A stretch of 16,595 nt of DNA from an uncultured Lachnospiraceae bacterium (GCA_934370915.1 CAKRNI010000041.1:1-16595), one strand, 5' to 3'; counted from the stretch's first letter, positions 1 to 8,766 are shown. The notes: generated by a model not told the origin, from the sequence alone. Numbers and translations: made by a program.

Positions 1-374
1 CAGAGTCCCACAAGCTCGATGGACTCGATCGGTGTCTTCTTATTTCTCTCAAGAAGATCTTCCGCCAGCTCCGGACATCCGAAGGTGATCTTCTCGTAAG
101 TCGCCGCGTCACGCTCTATGGCGATCTTCTCAAGCTCCGGAATCAGGTCCCAGCCGTCTGTCCCCTTAATGCAATGAGGAACCGGAAGAAAATGTCCTTC
201 CTGAGTGTCCATATAGTTCTCGAAATGAGTGTCCTTCGTAAAGATCACTTCCCCGTCAAACGTTTCCGCCTTCTTGACAACAGCCGGAACGATTGCCTCC
301 GCATCCTTACTGCCGAGACTTCCATTCACAAAATCCTTCTGCATGTCCACAACGATCAAAATTTTTTCTGCCAT
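1..374 (-). CDS. Nicotinamidase/isochorismatase-like cysteine hydrolase (C-terminus beyond window)
   Basis: The minus-strand reading frame opens at an ATG at 374 and stays open to the window edge, giving 124 residues. A strong AAAGGAAAGGGAG ribosome binding site lies just upstream. It starts MAEKILIVVDMQKDFVNG: Asp10 in the VDMQ motif is the expected catalytic acid. DTH at 48-50 and His67 fit the metal site, and HCIKGTDGW at 67-75 is the typical loop of nicotinamidase-type amidases; Lys95 in YEKITFG fits the catalytic lysine. The visible part ends in ELVGL, one codon before the GLC-type motif that normally holds the nucleophilic cysteine, so that residue cannot be checked. Family members hydrolyse nicotinamide to nicotinate for NAD salvage, or related amides and isochorismate; the exact substrate is not decided here. 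The gene starts 67 nt after the sortase stop on the same strand with no terminator between, so it may be the last gene of the MATE-adhesin-sortase operon. Confidence 0.85.
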   Translation of the reverse strand, partial: MAEKILIVVDMQKDFVNGSLGSKDAEAIVPAVVKKAETFDGEVIFTKDTHFENYMDTQEGHFLPVPHCIKGTDGWDLIPELEKIAIERDAATYEKITFGCPELAEDLLERNKKTPIESIELVGL

Positions 375-441
375 AACTCCCTTTCCTTTCTCCGAATCCG
401 GATCTGTCTAAGGTCGAGGATACCCCAGACCACCTGACATG

Positions 442-1260
442 TCAAGTCATTTTCGCCGCCACCACAAATCTTCCGTCTTTTGTGTGATAGCTGCAGGTAG
501 ACAGCATCAGGATCTGTTCCCCATACTCCGGAATGATTCCCGTATCATAGGCAGAATGTCCGCAAAGCCATGTGATCAACTCCCCGTATTCTTCCTCCGA
601 GAGATCCCCGTCATAGCGGTAATACCGGAAGCCATCCTCGTCCTCATAGAGCACTCTGGTCTCCACTGCCGCAAAAATCTCATAGGTCCGCGGTGTTCCA
701 TCGACGTAGAAGCGGATGATCGGATGTTCCTTCCAGTAATCGGCCTGTTTGTAGGAATCCAGTGTCCCGAACATGGATCCGTTTTTCATATTGTGGCCGT
801 AAATGATCAGGCACTCTGTATCCACGCCGGAGGCCTCCCCGAGAAACGGAGTCCCACCCGACGCATGGGAGCCGTCAAAGGCCCGCCGAAGATAATACTC
901 CGGATCCGACTCCCGGTCCATCACCGGGTAATCGATCCTTGTTCCCGGAATCTTGAGCCAGCCGGCATAATCGGCGTTTTCCCCCTGTAAAGCCGCGTAT
1001 CCCGCAGCTTCCTTTAAAAGCTTCTCCCATTCCTCCGTCTTTTCCGGATCCGGTGCTTCCGGAGCGCTGCTCACCGGCTCTGATGCGGGAACCTCGTCCG
1101 GAGCTTCCGACGCGTACTCCGCCGCAAGCCGGCTCAGGCTGTCGAAGGCCTCCGCCTCCTTTTTTGCCTCGAGGTAATCCCGTCCCACCATGAAGGCGGA
1201 GAAGCAGAACACCGCACCGAATACCAGAATTCCTGCTTTGTACCACAACGGAGTTTTCAT
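442..1260 (-). CDS. srtB: Class B sortase
   Basis: This 272-residue membrane-anchored transpeptidase cleaves a C-terminal sorting signal on a secreted protein and links it to the cell wall or another subunit. An N-terminal membrane segment (about residues 8-26) is followed by a charged, Pro/Ser/Glu-rich linker (about 28-90) and the sortase barrel (95-272). The catalytic residues are visible: His156 in YGHNMKNGSMFG, Cys256 in LSTCSYH and Arg264 in KDGRFVV. The GHNMKNGSMF motif and the long insert before the LSTC strand (FRYYRYDGDLSEEEY) are class B features. A longer frame runs upstream to 1347, but the ATG at 1260 is chosen because it overlaps the adhesin stop as ATGA, which indicates translational coupling. 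Its most likely substrate is the adhesin encoded immediately upstream, which ends in a VPATG signal. Wall anchoring versus pilus-type polymerisation cannot be settled from sequence. Confidence 0.93.
   Translation of the reverse strand: MKTPLWYKAGILVFGAVFCFSAFMVGRDYLEAKKEAEAFDSLSRLAAEYASEAPDEVPASEPVSSAPEAPDPEKTEEWEKLLKEAAGYAALQGENADYAGWLKIPGTRIDYPVMDRESDPEYYLRRAFDGSHASGGTPFLGEASGVDTECLIIYGHNMKNGSMFGTLDSYKQADYWKEHPIIRFYVDGTPRTYEIFAAVETRVLYEDEDGFRYYRYDGDLSEEEYGELITWLCGHSAYDTGIIPEYGEQILMLSTCSYHTKDGRFVVAAKMT
1257..1260 (-). other. ATGA stop/start overlap, adhesin to sortase
   Basis: On the minus strand the four bases read ATGA: ATG (1260-1258) starts the sortase and TGA (1259-1257) ends the adhesin. 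This fixes the sortase start and suggests that ribosomes terminating on the adhesin reinitiate on the sortase. Confidence 0.85.
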
Positions 1261-4200
1261 ACGTTTCTTCTCTTTCTGTCTGTGTATTTCTTTCCAAGGA
1301 TCAGAGCCAGAAGTGCAGTGAGTGAGATTCCCGCCAGCAAAAGCCACAGATGACCGTGGGTCACATCACCGGTCGCAGGGACATTGCTGTCCCGCTTTCT
1401 CGTATTTTTCATGTATGTCCCTGCCGGATCTACACTGTCAGACATCGGATCTTCATTCGTCACAACCTGTTCCAATGGGACAATGACAGCTGAGTCTCTG
1501 TCTATCGCTTCGTCTGTATCCGGATTGCCGACAGTCTCAGACGGATTCTTATGATTCCCGGATCCCCCGTTATCATCATCTGTATCATCATCGGAACCAC
1601 CGATTCCGGAATGGTTTTCGGACGCTTTTCTCGTGTTCGTGATCACCCACTCATTTCCATCATGGGTCACAGAAACATCATATCCGCTGACGTTTTCCGC
1701 TTCCCCGACGGTCCATACGTGATCCTTCTCCAGATCCTTCCAAACATATCTCCAGCCCTGAGCCTGACTTACCGTCACAGCATCACCATAAGCTTCGCCG
1801 TCACGGTACAGCTGAAGCTTTACCGTCTGCGGACGCCCCGCATATCCGGCATCCTCCCACACCTTGTTCGCCGTGATGGAAATTTTTTCCTGAACCGGGG
1901 GCTTTGGCTCCTCAGTTACCTGTTTATTCGTGATCGTACAGGTCGTAACCGCCTGATCATCAGAAATCTCCATGCGGATCGATCTTTCATATCCTTCCGG
2001 AACGTCGATCTCATCCACCGTCCATTCTGCGGACGCGTCAAGATCTGTCCATGTAAACTGCCAGTTATTATCCGAGGAGAGCGTCACTGTCCCGTAAGGA
2101 ACCAGATCTTTATAAAGCTGGACATTTACAACGGCCGGATGTTTCGTACTGTCCTGATCCTCCCAGACCTTCCTGACCGTCACGTTTTTCGCGGTCGGCG
2201 CATCGGAGGATTTCAGCCGGTTTGTGATGATCCATTCATTATTTTCCATATAGGCGGAAGCAATCTCATATTTCTCCGGAATTTCGACCTCCGCAACTTC
2301 CCATTCCGTATTTTTATCGAGATTTGCCCAGGTGTAGGACCAGATGCCATTGAGATCGGCACTTACCTCCACCGGATCTCCCTGCGGTTGTAGACCCGCT
2401 CCCGTTTTCTTATAGAGCTGGAATCTGACCGTCTGCGGACGGAACTCACTCTCATTGTCTGACCAGTGTTTTACAACTCTGACCGACGTGAGGGAAGCTT
2501 CGTTCACCCGGTTCATAAACTCCGGTGTTCCGCTTACGATACCGCCGCCGGGGATCCTGTAGGTAACGGCCGCCGCAAGCTTATATCCCTCAGAGGTCTC
2601 AACCTCTGTCACCTCAACGTCCGCCTCATAGACCAGTTCCGAATACTGGACATCCTCTTCTCCATCATTCGCCTCCATGAGATAGTACGTGTAGGTTCCC
2701 GCCTCAGAATATTCGAGTTCCTGAAAATTGACTGCCGCCTGCACGTTCTTGACCGACTGGATCTGGCGTCCGCTGGCGTCCTTCAGATAGAAGGTGTATT
2801 TTTGCGCATCTGACGGAGTCGCTCTGTTTACATACTTGAGCGCCTTGAGAAACACGGACGTGCTTGACAGATCTTTCTTATTCAGGATATCCGCCGATAC
2901 CGTCTGATCTGGTTCGATTACAAAGTTCTTTCCCTGTTCCTCCAGATCTACTCCATTACAGGTCGAGATATATCCATCTTTATTTGCTCCTGTCTCTGAC
3001 ACCGTAAATTCGGCTCCCGCCGGAAGACCGACACCGATCATGCTCTCTCCATGCTTCAGGGTAAATCCTGCAGCGCCATCTGTAAATTCCATTCCGCCAA
3101 ACACTCCGTTTAACAGCGGTTCCGAGGCATCTGAAACCTTCTGCGTTACCGTAAATTCCCAGGACCTGGTTTGATCCCCCTGCGCTCCTGAAACGGTGTT
3201 GCTGACTTTTAAGGCCCCCGTCGGCGTCTCGGCGTTTAAGACCGTCCAGACCTTTCCCTGTTTCTGGTAGTTTACAAGGAATTCCCGATTCACTGCCGTG
3301 CTTGCCGGATCCGGAAAAGAAACCTTGTTTCCTTCTTCGACCACGCTGTTAGTGCGGTCCAGCTCAACGACCCGGTAGGTGTACGGTTCTGCCACATTGT
3401 CATTTTTATATAACGGCAGGTTCCCGGTCTCAGCCTTCCAGCTTTCTGCAGATCTCAGTTCGATCACTCCGCCGTCCGGGCTGCTCACATTCTCCCACCC
3501 GGATCCATCGGCTGTTTTTCTCTGGATCTGTGCTCGAATCGTATCAGTCGGTGCCGTCTGGACTCCCGTTGCCGTGAATAACCACTGTTTCCGGATCGTC
3601 CATCTTGTATCCGCCGTCACAAAGTAAATATGCAGCGCATTGTTATCCTGCTGAAGATCCTGCAATTCTGTTGTGGATATCCCCCGGTCAATGAAGTACC
3701 GGACAGTTCCTCCGTCCGTGTAATCTTTTCCGGCATTGTTTGTTCCTTTTAAGACTCCAAGAACGGCCTTTGAGAGTCCCCCTGTTCCTGTATTCCACGC
3801 ATCTACAATGACTTTTGCTCCCTTGTTCGCCGTATGCGTCTCTGTATAGATTTCCTGTCCGTCTACATAATAGTGGACCGCATAGTTGATCGGGGCTGAT
3901 ACATTGTTGCTTTTCCATACCGCCTGCAGGGTAAAGACGCTTCTCTGTTCTCCCTCATCCCAGCGGGAGCAGTCCGCCAGATTATGGAAGGTATCCGTCG
4001 TGAGATGCGCCATCTGCCCGGTCATATAGACTGCGTTTTCTTTCACGTCCCCCAGAGTTCCGTCGCCATTGACCCTGACGATCTGCCAGTGGTCAAACTC
4101 AAATTTTCCGCTCAGGTCTCTTGGGATCAGGGTAGAAATCGGCACATACTGATTATTTACCGTATTGTAGCCATTGGTACCGCCAGAATCAAAGCCGGGC

Positions 4201-6173
4201 ATATTGACGATATTGGCAGAAGCCGGGGAGAGCAGGTTTCCGTTCCCGTCCGTCTGATCCCCGCCGGAAATATAGGCAACACCGACCTTCAGCGGGATGC
4301 CCTGGATCTCCAGAAGAACAACGCCCTGGGCATCGGAATGATTCATATATTCTTTTAACCTGTTCGTTGTCCTGAAATAATAATATCCATCATAGGATGG
4401 CAGCCATTCCTGATAGTTCCGGATCTCTCCCGCCGCTCCGGGACCGGAATAGGAAAGATACTCGATATAATCACTATCACCGTTCTCCTGCAATTTACTC
4501 AGAGCGTCCTTTGGGAGGATCCGGATATCCGGTTTTCCAAAGCCGGTATCTGTCTTAAAGCGGAAGGTATCGTTCCGGTATGCATCCCCCGCCCTGAGGA
4601 TCAGGGTATCGGATTTCATCTTCTGCCAGCCGTTCTGCGCGGAAGGCGCGGTTCCGTTTACCGCGTACTGCGCGGTTCCCCCGGTGAGGCGGCGCACCAC
4701 GATCTCCTTATGGCGGTGTCCGACCATATTTCCGCCGGATACGGTGATATTTTCGTAGCAGTTGCTGATCGAAACCGTATAATACCGAATTGCGCTTCCT
4801 CCGTTTGTCCCCTGATTGGAACGAACAGAGATCTTCACGACCGTTCCCGTCGACAGGGTCGTCGTTGCTGTCACTTCCTGCGTGTCCGCCAGTGTGACCA
4901 TCGGAACCTCGATGGCCTCCCCGTTAAGCTCCAGCTGATCCATCTCGTAGGTATGGCCGCCGGTAGAAAATCCCTGAAACGTCCACTCAAAGGAATCCCC
5001 ACTTTGAAATGTCCCGGTCCAGGATTCCGGCACCGATCCCCAGATTCTGTGAGCATCCTTATTTGCGTACGCGGTCCCCTTCCAGTCTGCCGCGCTGAAT
5101 GTAAAGGTATCCACCTTGCGGTACTTTACCCGGACCGTCTGGTCCTTCGTCACCGGACCGGCCTCGTAAGTGCCGTTTAAGATCATAGATGATGGACTAT
5201 CTTCTTTAAGCAGAATCCGGTTCGGGTCCTCCGCCTTCTTATAATAGCTCATCATCCTTCCAAGTGACAGATCCGATCCTTTGAGGGCCACCTGCGCCCC
5301 ATCGGAATCCACAACCTCGACCGTAGCCTGATAACCTCGCGGGATCTTTACTTTAAAGGTATAGCTTCCATTCTCCTCCACGACCTCCATGCGGTCTCCG
5401 CCGAACACCTCATCGGCGGTAAGATCGGAATCCGGTGCGTCCGTCCTCTCGTTTTCCAGTTCATAATGAATCTGACATGAATTTTTATGGATGTACAGAA
5501 GATCGATCTTCTCCCCGGGCTTCAGGACCGAATAGGACGCGCGGTCTGTATTCTTCTGGCTCGTCACATAGTAAACATAGGGCGTTCCGTTCACATTGAC
5601 GATCCCCACGTAATAGACAGGCGTATTTCCAATGACCGCGCGGCGGTACATATGGTTCTGCCCATTGAAGAAGACCGTCTTTGGTGCCACATTTTCCAGA
5701 GCGCCCGGAGCCAGCTCCGTGATATGCAGATCATTCATCACATACTGCTTCAGATCTGTATGGGTCTGATCGTCCTCTTCATCCACGATGCAGGTAAACT
5801 GAAAGTACGTATCCACATCGATTGTTTCCGTCGGCTCGATCACACCGAGCTCGCAAAGAACCGCCTTTGTGAGGGTTCCCTCATCGGACATCCGGTAGAG
5901 GTCTGCCTCTGAGATCTCATCCTGATCGATTTTGTCCTTGGATGCCGGATCCGTCTTCTGCTTCTTCTCAGATTTCTCCGGTTCGGACGCTGTCGCCTTG
6001 TTTAATCGGGAAGGCTCTGACGCGGTCGCCTTCTGCGCGGAATGCTCCGTCTCTTCCCTCGGTCCCTTCGCAGAATATCCCGCGTAAGCCGGAACGCCGT
6101 TCCATACCGTCGTCAGTACCATCAGAAGCGATAACGCCAGCGCCAAAAACCTTATTTTCCTTTTTCTGTCCAT
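1257..6173 (-). CDS. Large wall-anchored Cna-B/SpaA-type surface adhesin
   Basis: The protein has 1638 residues counted from the ATG. The signal peptide covers residues 1-31 (basic start, hydrophobic core, AYA before the cut). A low-complexity charged stretch follows with two KATASEP copies (48-54, 59-65). Residues 110-660 are beta-rich and unrecognised. Residues 690-754 end in a FxLQAVW-type strand like InlB B-repeats. Residues 855-980 look like a Cna-B variant, 983-1099 carry FTVSETGANKDGY (an E-box-like motif), and 1104-1223 resemble the streptococcal pilin isopeptide (FctA/Spy0128) domain. Three clear Cna-B repeats follow (about 1227-1319, 1326-1416, 1430-1515), each with a lysine in the first strand (VKHW, RKVW, NKVW), a WxVxE motif and a closing ITN, the residues used for internal isopeptide bonds. 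The C-terminus has an Asp/Gly-rich linker, VPATG at 1598-1602, a membrane helix and a basic tail, so it is a sortase substrate. Ligand unknown. Confidence 0.9.
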   Translation of the reverse strand: MDRKRKIRFLALALSLLMVLTTVWNGVPAYAGYSAKGPREETEHSAQKATASEPSRLNKATASEPEKSEKKQKTDPASKDKIDQDEISEADLYRMSDEGTLTKAVLCELGVIEPTETIDVDTYFQFTCIVDEEDDQTHTDLKQYVMNDLHITELAPGALENVAPKTVFFNGQNHMYRRAVIGNTPVYYVGIVNVNGTPYVYYVTSQKNTDRASYSVLKPGEKIDLLYIHKNSCQIHYELENERTDAPDSDLTADEVFGGDRMEVVEENGSYTFKVKIPRGYQATVEVVDSDGAQVALKGSDLSLGRMMSYYKKAEDPNRILLKEDSPSSMILNGTYEAGPVTKDQTVRVKYRKVDTFTFSAADWKGTAYANKDAHRIWGSVPESWTGTFQSGDSFEWTFQGFSTGGHTYEMDQLELNGEAIEVPMVTLADTQEVTATTTLSTGTVVKISVRSNQGTNGGSAIRYYTVSISNCYENITVSGGNMVGHRHKEIVVRRLTGGTAQYAVNGTAPSAQNGWQKMKSDTLILRAGDAYRNDTFRFKTDTGFGKPDIRILPKDALSKLQENGDSDYIEYLSYSGPGAAGEIRNYQEWLPSYDGYYYFRTTNRLKEYMNHSDAQGVVLLEIQGIPLKVGVAYISGGDQTDGNGNLLSPASANIVNMPGFDSGGTNGYNTVNNQYVPISTLIPRDLSGKFEFDHWQIVRVNGDGTLGDVKENAVYMTGQMAHLTTDTFHNLADCSRWDEGEQRSVFTLQAVWKSNNVSAPINYAVHYYVDGQEIYTETHTANKGAKVIVDAWNTGTGGLSKAVLGVLKGTNNAGKDYTDGGTVRYFIDRGISTTELQDLQQDNNALHIYFVTADTRWTIRKQWLFTATGVQTAPTDTIRAQIQRKTADGSGWENVSSPDGGVIELRSAESWKAETGNLPLYKNDNVAEPYTYRVVELDRTNSVVEEGNKVSFPDPASTAVNREFLVNYQKQGKVWTVLNAETPTGALKVSNTVSGAQGDQTRSWEFTVTQKVSDASEPLLNGVFGGMEFTDGAAGFTLKHGESMIGVGLPAGAEFTVSETGANKDGYISTCNGVDLEEQGKNFVIEPDQTVSADILNKKDLSSTSVFLKALKYVNRATPSDAQKYTFYLKDASGRQIQSVKNVQAAVNFQELEYSEAGTYTYYLMEANDGEEDVQYSELVYEADVEVTEVETSEGYKLAAAVTYRIPGGGIVSGTPEFMNRVNEASLTSVRVVKHWSDNESEFRPQTVRFQLYKKTGAGLQPQGDPVEVSADLNGIWSYTWANLDKNTEWEVAEVEIPEKYEIASAYMENNEWIITNRLKSSDAPTAKNVTVRKVWEDQDSTKHPAVVNVQLYKDLVPYGTVTLSSDNNWQFTWTDLDASAEWTVDEIDVPEGYERSIRMEISDDQAVTTCTITNKQVTEEPKPPVQEKISITANKVWEDAGYAGRPQTVKLQLYRDGEAYGDAVTVSQAQGWRYVWKDLEKDHVWTVGEAENVSGYDVSVTHDGNEWVITNTRKASENHSGIGGSDDDTDDDNGGSGNHKNPSETVGNPDTDEAIDRDSAVIVPLEQVVTNEDPMSDSVDPAGTYMKNTRKRDSNVPATGDVTHGHLWLLLAGISLTALLALILGKKYTDRKRRNV

Positions 6174-6181
6174 CAATTCTG

Positions 6182-7534
6182 TTATACTCCTTTACCAAGT
6201 TCACGTTCGATCTTTTTGATCACAAACAGGTAGGAAATCCCCGTAAACGATGCCGCAGCGATCCAAGCCGCCGGGTCACCAAAGCAGGCCAGCGGATAGC
6301 TGAAAAGCTTCATCGCCGCCACGGAGACGATCAGTCTCGCAATGAGCTCGGAGACGCCTCCCATCATCGGCAGGAACCCATATCCGCACCCCTGCATAAT
6401 ATTCCGAAAAATAAAGATCGTGCTGAGAGGCAGGAAGAAGACTGCTGTCATATAGCAGTACGTTTTCGCCCAAGGCATCATCGCGCTGATATCCACATCT
6501 CCGGTAAAAAACAGTCCCAGACATGGTTTTAAGAGGGCGCACATTAAGAGTGCGACCGCGATCGAATATACAAATTCCGCAAGGAGCGCCGCCCGCACGC
6601 CTGCCCTGATCCTCTTCACATCTCCACAGCCGTAGTTCTGTCCGCCGTAGGTCGCCATCGTCTGACCCATGGCGATCATCCCCTGGATCACGAGGTTCTG
6701 GATCTTCGCCGCGGCGGTGTAGGCCGCGACTGCCACGGAGCCGAAGAGGTTGATGGCGGACTGCATGATCATAGTCCCCGATGCGGTGATCGCGAACTGG
6801 AACGCCATCGGGATCCCGGCTGCCAGCTGATTCCCTGTATCCATCCGGTTAAGCTTCCAGTGCTCTTTCTCCGGCTTTAAGGCCGGGACCTTCCACCAGA
6901 TATATCCCGCGCAGAGTACCGCCGAGATTGCCTGAGACAGATTTGTCGCCCAGGCGGCCCCCGCTACGCCCATACCGCCGCGGATGATAAAAAGCAGATC
7001 CAGCCCCACGTTCAGGCAGGCGGAAAATATCAGGAAAAAGAGCGGGACCTGACTGTTTCCCACCGCCCGCAGATAGGAGGAAAACAGGTTGTAGAAGATA
7101 TTTGCCGTGAGTCCGATGCTGATTCCCATAATGTACGTGTAGGCGTCCTGAAAGATATCCAACGGCGTATTCATCAGATGCAGGAGCGGGTTCATGATCG
7201 ACACACAGACCAGTGTCAGGATGACCGCTGCGATCACCGCCAAAATGATTCCGTTTGCCACACTGCGTTTCACACCTTTTTCATCCCCTGCCCCAAACCG
7301 TTGGGCGGTAAGGATCGAAAACCCGGCGGTGATTCCCTGGGCAAAGCCGGTTGCCAGAAACATGATCGTTCCGGTGGAGCCGACCGCCGCCAGCGCCCCG
7401 GCACCGACATAGCGGCCGACGATGATCGTGTCCGCCATATTATAAAGCTGCTGGAAGATATTTCCGATCACCAATGGGATCGTAAATTGCAAAATCACCG
7501 GCAGCGGTTTTCCTTTTGTCATATCGAGCTGCAT
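6182..7534 (-). CDS. MATE family efflux transporter
   Basis: This 450-residue polytopic membrane protein has the usual length and about 12 membrane segments of the multidrug and toxic compound extrusion family, which exports cationic drugs, dyes or metabolites by sodium or proton antiport. The N-terminal half carries FQQLYNMADTIIVGRYVG (residues 27-44) and the second half GMIAMGQTMATYGGQNYG, both hallmark regions placed at equivalent sites of the two half-repeats. The start is the ATG at 7534 behind AAAGGATC with about 8 nt spacing. It is the first gene of the minus-strand unit: its stop lies 8 bp before the adhesin ATG and supplies the adhesin ribosome binding site. The substrate cannot be read from sequence. 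Pairing a drug or metabolite exporter with a sortase-anchored surface protein is unusual, so the operon may matter more to its role than the family name does. Confidence 0.93.
   Translation of the reverse strand: MQLDMTKGKPLPVILQFTIPLVIGNIFQQLYNMADTIIVGRYVGAGALAAVGSTGTIMFLATGFAQGITAGFSILTAQRFGAGDEKGVKRSVANGIILAVIAAVILTLVCVSIMNPLLHLMNTPLDIFQDAYTYIMGISIGLTANIFYNLFSSYLRAVGNSQVPLFFLIFSACLNVGLDLLFIIRGGMGVAGAAWATNLSQAISAVLCAGYIWWKVPALKPEKEHWKLNRMDTGNQLAAGIPMAFQFAITASGTMIMQSAINLFGSVAVAAYTAAAKIQNLVIQGMIAMGQTMATYGGQNYGCGDVKRIRAGVRAALLAEFVYSIAVALLMCALLKPCLGLFFTGDVDISAMMPWAKTYCYMTAVFFLPLSTIFIFRNIMQGCGYGFLPMMGGVSELIARLIVSVAAMKLFSYPLACFGDPAAWIAAASFTGISYLFVIKKIERELGKGV
6187..6193 (-). promoter_or_regulatory. 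Ribosome binding site of the adhesin inside the MATE stop region
   Basis: AAAGGAG reads into the last codons of the MATE gene (GGA GTA TAA). The ATG at 6173 is 13 nt downstream, which is long; an in-frame TTG at 6176 is 10 nt downstream. The ATG is preferred because TTG starts are less common, but the TTG would add only one residue. The site shows that the adhesin is translated from the same message as the MATE transporter. Confidence 0.6.
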
Positions 7535-7588
7535 ACTGTTGATCCTTTCTTTTTTTAATTAAGAATATACACTAACACATTCTTGCGC

Positions 7589-7628
7589 CTCGCGCGGCCG
7601 CCTGCGACAATCTGCATCTTCGCGCGAG
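7589..7628 (-). promoter_or_regulatory. GC-rich inverted repeat in the MATE leader
   Basis: CTCGCGCG (7589-7596) and CGCGCGAG (7621-7628) are perfect 8-bp complements around a 24-nt loop that contains a small TGC/GCA inner pair. The element lies about 55 bases before the MATE start and stands out from the AT-rich sequence that follows it. No T-run follows on the minus strand, so it is not a simple terminator. A TATATT at 7564-7569 on the minus strand could be a -10 box, but I found no matching -35. It could be a structured leader or an operator. Confidence 0.4.
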
Positions 7629-7635
7629 TAAACAT

Positions 7636-7665
7636 AAAAATGCCTGACTGATATCAGCCAGGCAT
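7636..7665 (-). terminator. Rho-independent terminator after the antiporter/kinase operon
   Basis: The near-palindrome from 7640 to 7665 (arms ATGCCTG and CAGGCAT around CTGATATCAG) forms a stem of about 12 pairs with one G-U type mismatch. On the minus strand it is followed directly by TTTTTATG. It lies 58 bp past the stop of the cytidylate-kinase-like gene. Confidence 0.8.
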
Positions 7666-7722
7666 CAAAATCATAATTTGTCGTGTCCGGCAAACAGGCC
7701 GGCAGCACATTTCATTTGGGGA

Positions 7723-8766
7723 TCATTCCGATTTTTTCTTATCCTTATCGCGACCGATCATTCTCAGAATAAAATCGACAGTACCGTCAATTCCGTAGCT
7801 TGCGCTGTTGATACAGAGATCGTAGTTGTTCGCGTTTCCCCAGCTTCTTCCGGTATAGAAATTGTAATAATGCGCATGTTTTTTGTCAAGTTTTTTCAGG
7901 AAATGGCGCGCTTTTTTCCGGTCTAATCCGGAGTTTACCTCGATCGCGCGCTGGATCCTCTGCTCGATCGGTGCAGTGATATAGATACTGATATGCGGAA
8001 TGCCGTTGTTCGTTAAGATCGCATCGGCACAGCGGCCCATGATAATAAAGTCTTCCTTTTTCGCCATATCACAGATCAGGTCGCTCTGGTTGAAGAAGAC
8101 GGCATCCTGACGGCTCAGACCGTGGTAACGGCTGAAATATTTGATATGATCCTTCAGGGACATATGGGTCACTGCCTCAAACTCGCTCGCCGGACTCTGC
8201 TGCAGTTCCTCAGAGACGTGAGCATATCCCGCTGCGTCGCGGATCGTCTTATCCTTCTCCGCGTCGAGGCGTTTTAATACTGCCTCGAAAATATCGGCAT
8301 CGTAGTAGTTAATGTGAAGCTTATCCGCAAGCTTGAAGCCGACATCGATTCCGCCGCTTCCGTATGTCCAGCTGATGCAGATGATCAGATGGTCATCGTT
8401 GGAGAAACGGTTCGCTACGTTGAAGCTGTTTAACTTCGCGAGGATCGGATCGATCACATCGCCGCTGGCGAAGCTTGTCGGAAGACTCATAACCTCATTG
8501 AGGATGCGGTTGTACTCAGTCATACACATCGCGCGTTCTTCTTTATCCTCGATGGTGCGGGCCATGTTCGCGATCAATCCAAGCTCGCTGCGGACCAAAT
8601 GTCCCTGCGGTCTTGTTGTGAGCAGCTCCGTAAGTTCGTTGACGCAGCGCTCTCTGTCACGGTTGAATACACGTCCCAGGGAGGAACCAAGGTGGACATA
8701 GACCTCCGCGTCCAGATCGTAGATATGTTCTGCCAATTCTTTGATTTCTTCTTTCGTTGCAGCCAT
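7723..8766 (-). CDS. Cytidylate-kinase-like family protein with extra N-terminal domain
   Basis: The protein has 347 residues. Residues 126-337 resemble the Cytidylate_kin2 (cytidylate kinase-like) P-loop fold: LIICISWTYGSGGIDVGFKLA (about 127-147) is the altered phosphate loop, followed by INYYDADIF (152-160), the IIMGRCADAIL strand (241-251) and the late NNYDLCINSASYGIDGTVDFI region (313-333). The usual SREYGSGGRE form of the loop is SWTYGSGGID here, so two arginines are replaced, by Trp133 and Ile140. Residues 1-120 form a charged, mostly helical domain that I do not recognise. The start at 8766 has a strong GGGGGAGG site. The gene follows the sodium:proton antiporter by 15 nt and a terminator closes the pair, so a role linked to that transporter is likely. 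True CMP kinase activity is doubtful; a regulatory kinase is possible but unproven. Confidence 0.85.
   Translation of the reverse strand: MAATKEEIKELAEHIYDLDAEVYVHLGSSLGRVFNRDRERCVNELTELLTTRPQGHLVRSELGLIANMARTIEDKEERAMCMTEYNRILNEVMSLPTSFASGDVIDPILAKLNSFNVANRFSNDDHLIICISWTYGSGGIDVGFKLADKLHINYYDADIFEAVLKRLDAEKDKTIRDAAGYAHVSEELQQSPASEFEAVTHMSLKDHIKYFSRYHGLSRQDAVFFNQSDLICDMAKKEDFIIMGRCADAILTNNGIPHISIYITAPIEQRIQRAIEVNSGLDRKKARHFLKKLDKKHAHYYNFYTGRSWGNANNYDLCINSASYGIDGTVDFILRMIGRDKDKKKSE

Noticed and set aside
439..990. Plus-strand frame of 183 codons opposite the sortase
   Set aside because: It lies wholly over the well-supported sortase gene, has no ribosome binding site and no recognisable motif.
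1261..1347. Upstream extension of the sortase by 29 codons
   Set aside because: It would lie inside the adhesin and put charged residues before the membrane anchor; the ATGA overlap start is better.
1551..2393. Plus-strand frame of 280 codons opposite the adhesin
   Set aside because: It mirrors the Cna-B repeat region; residues such as clustered Ile, Arg and Pro reflect antisense of the adhesin codons, and no start signal is seen.
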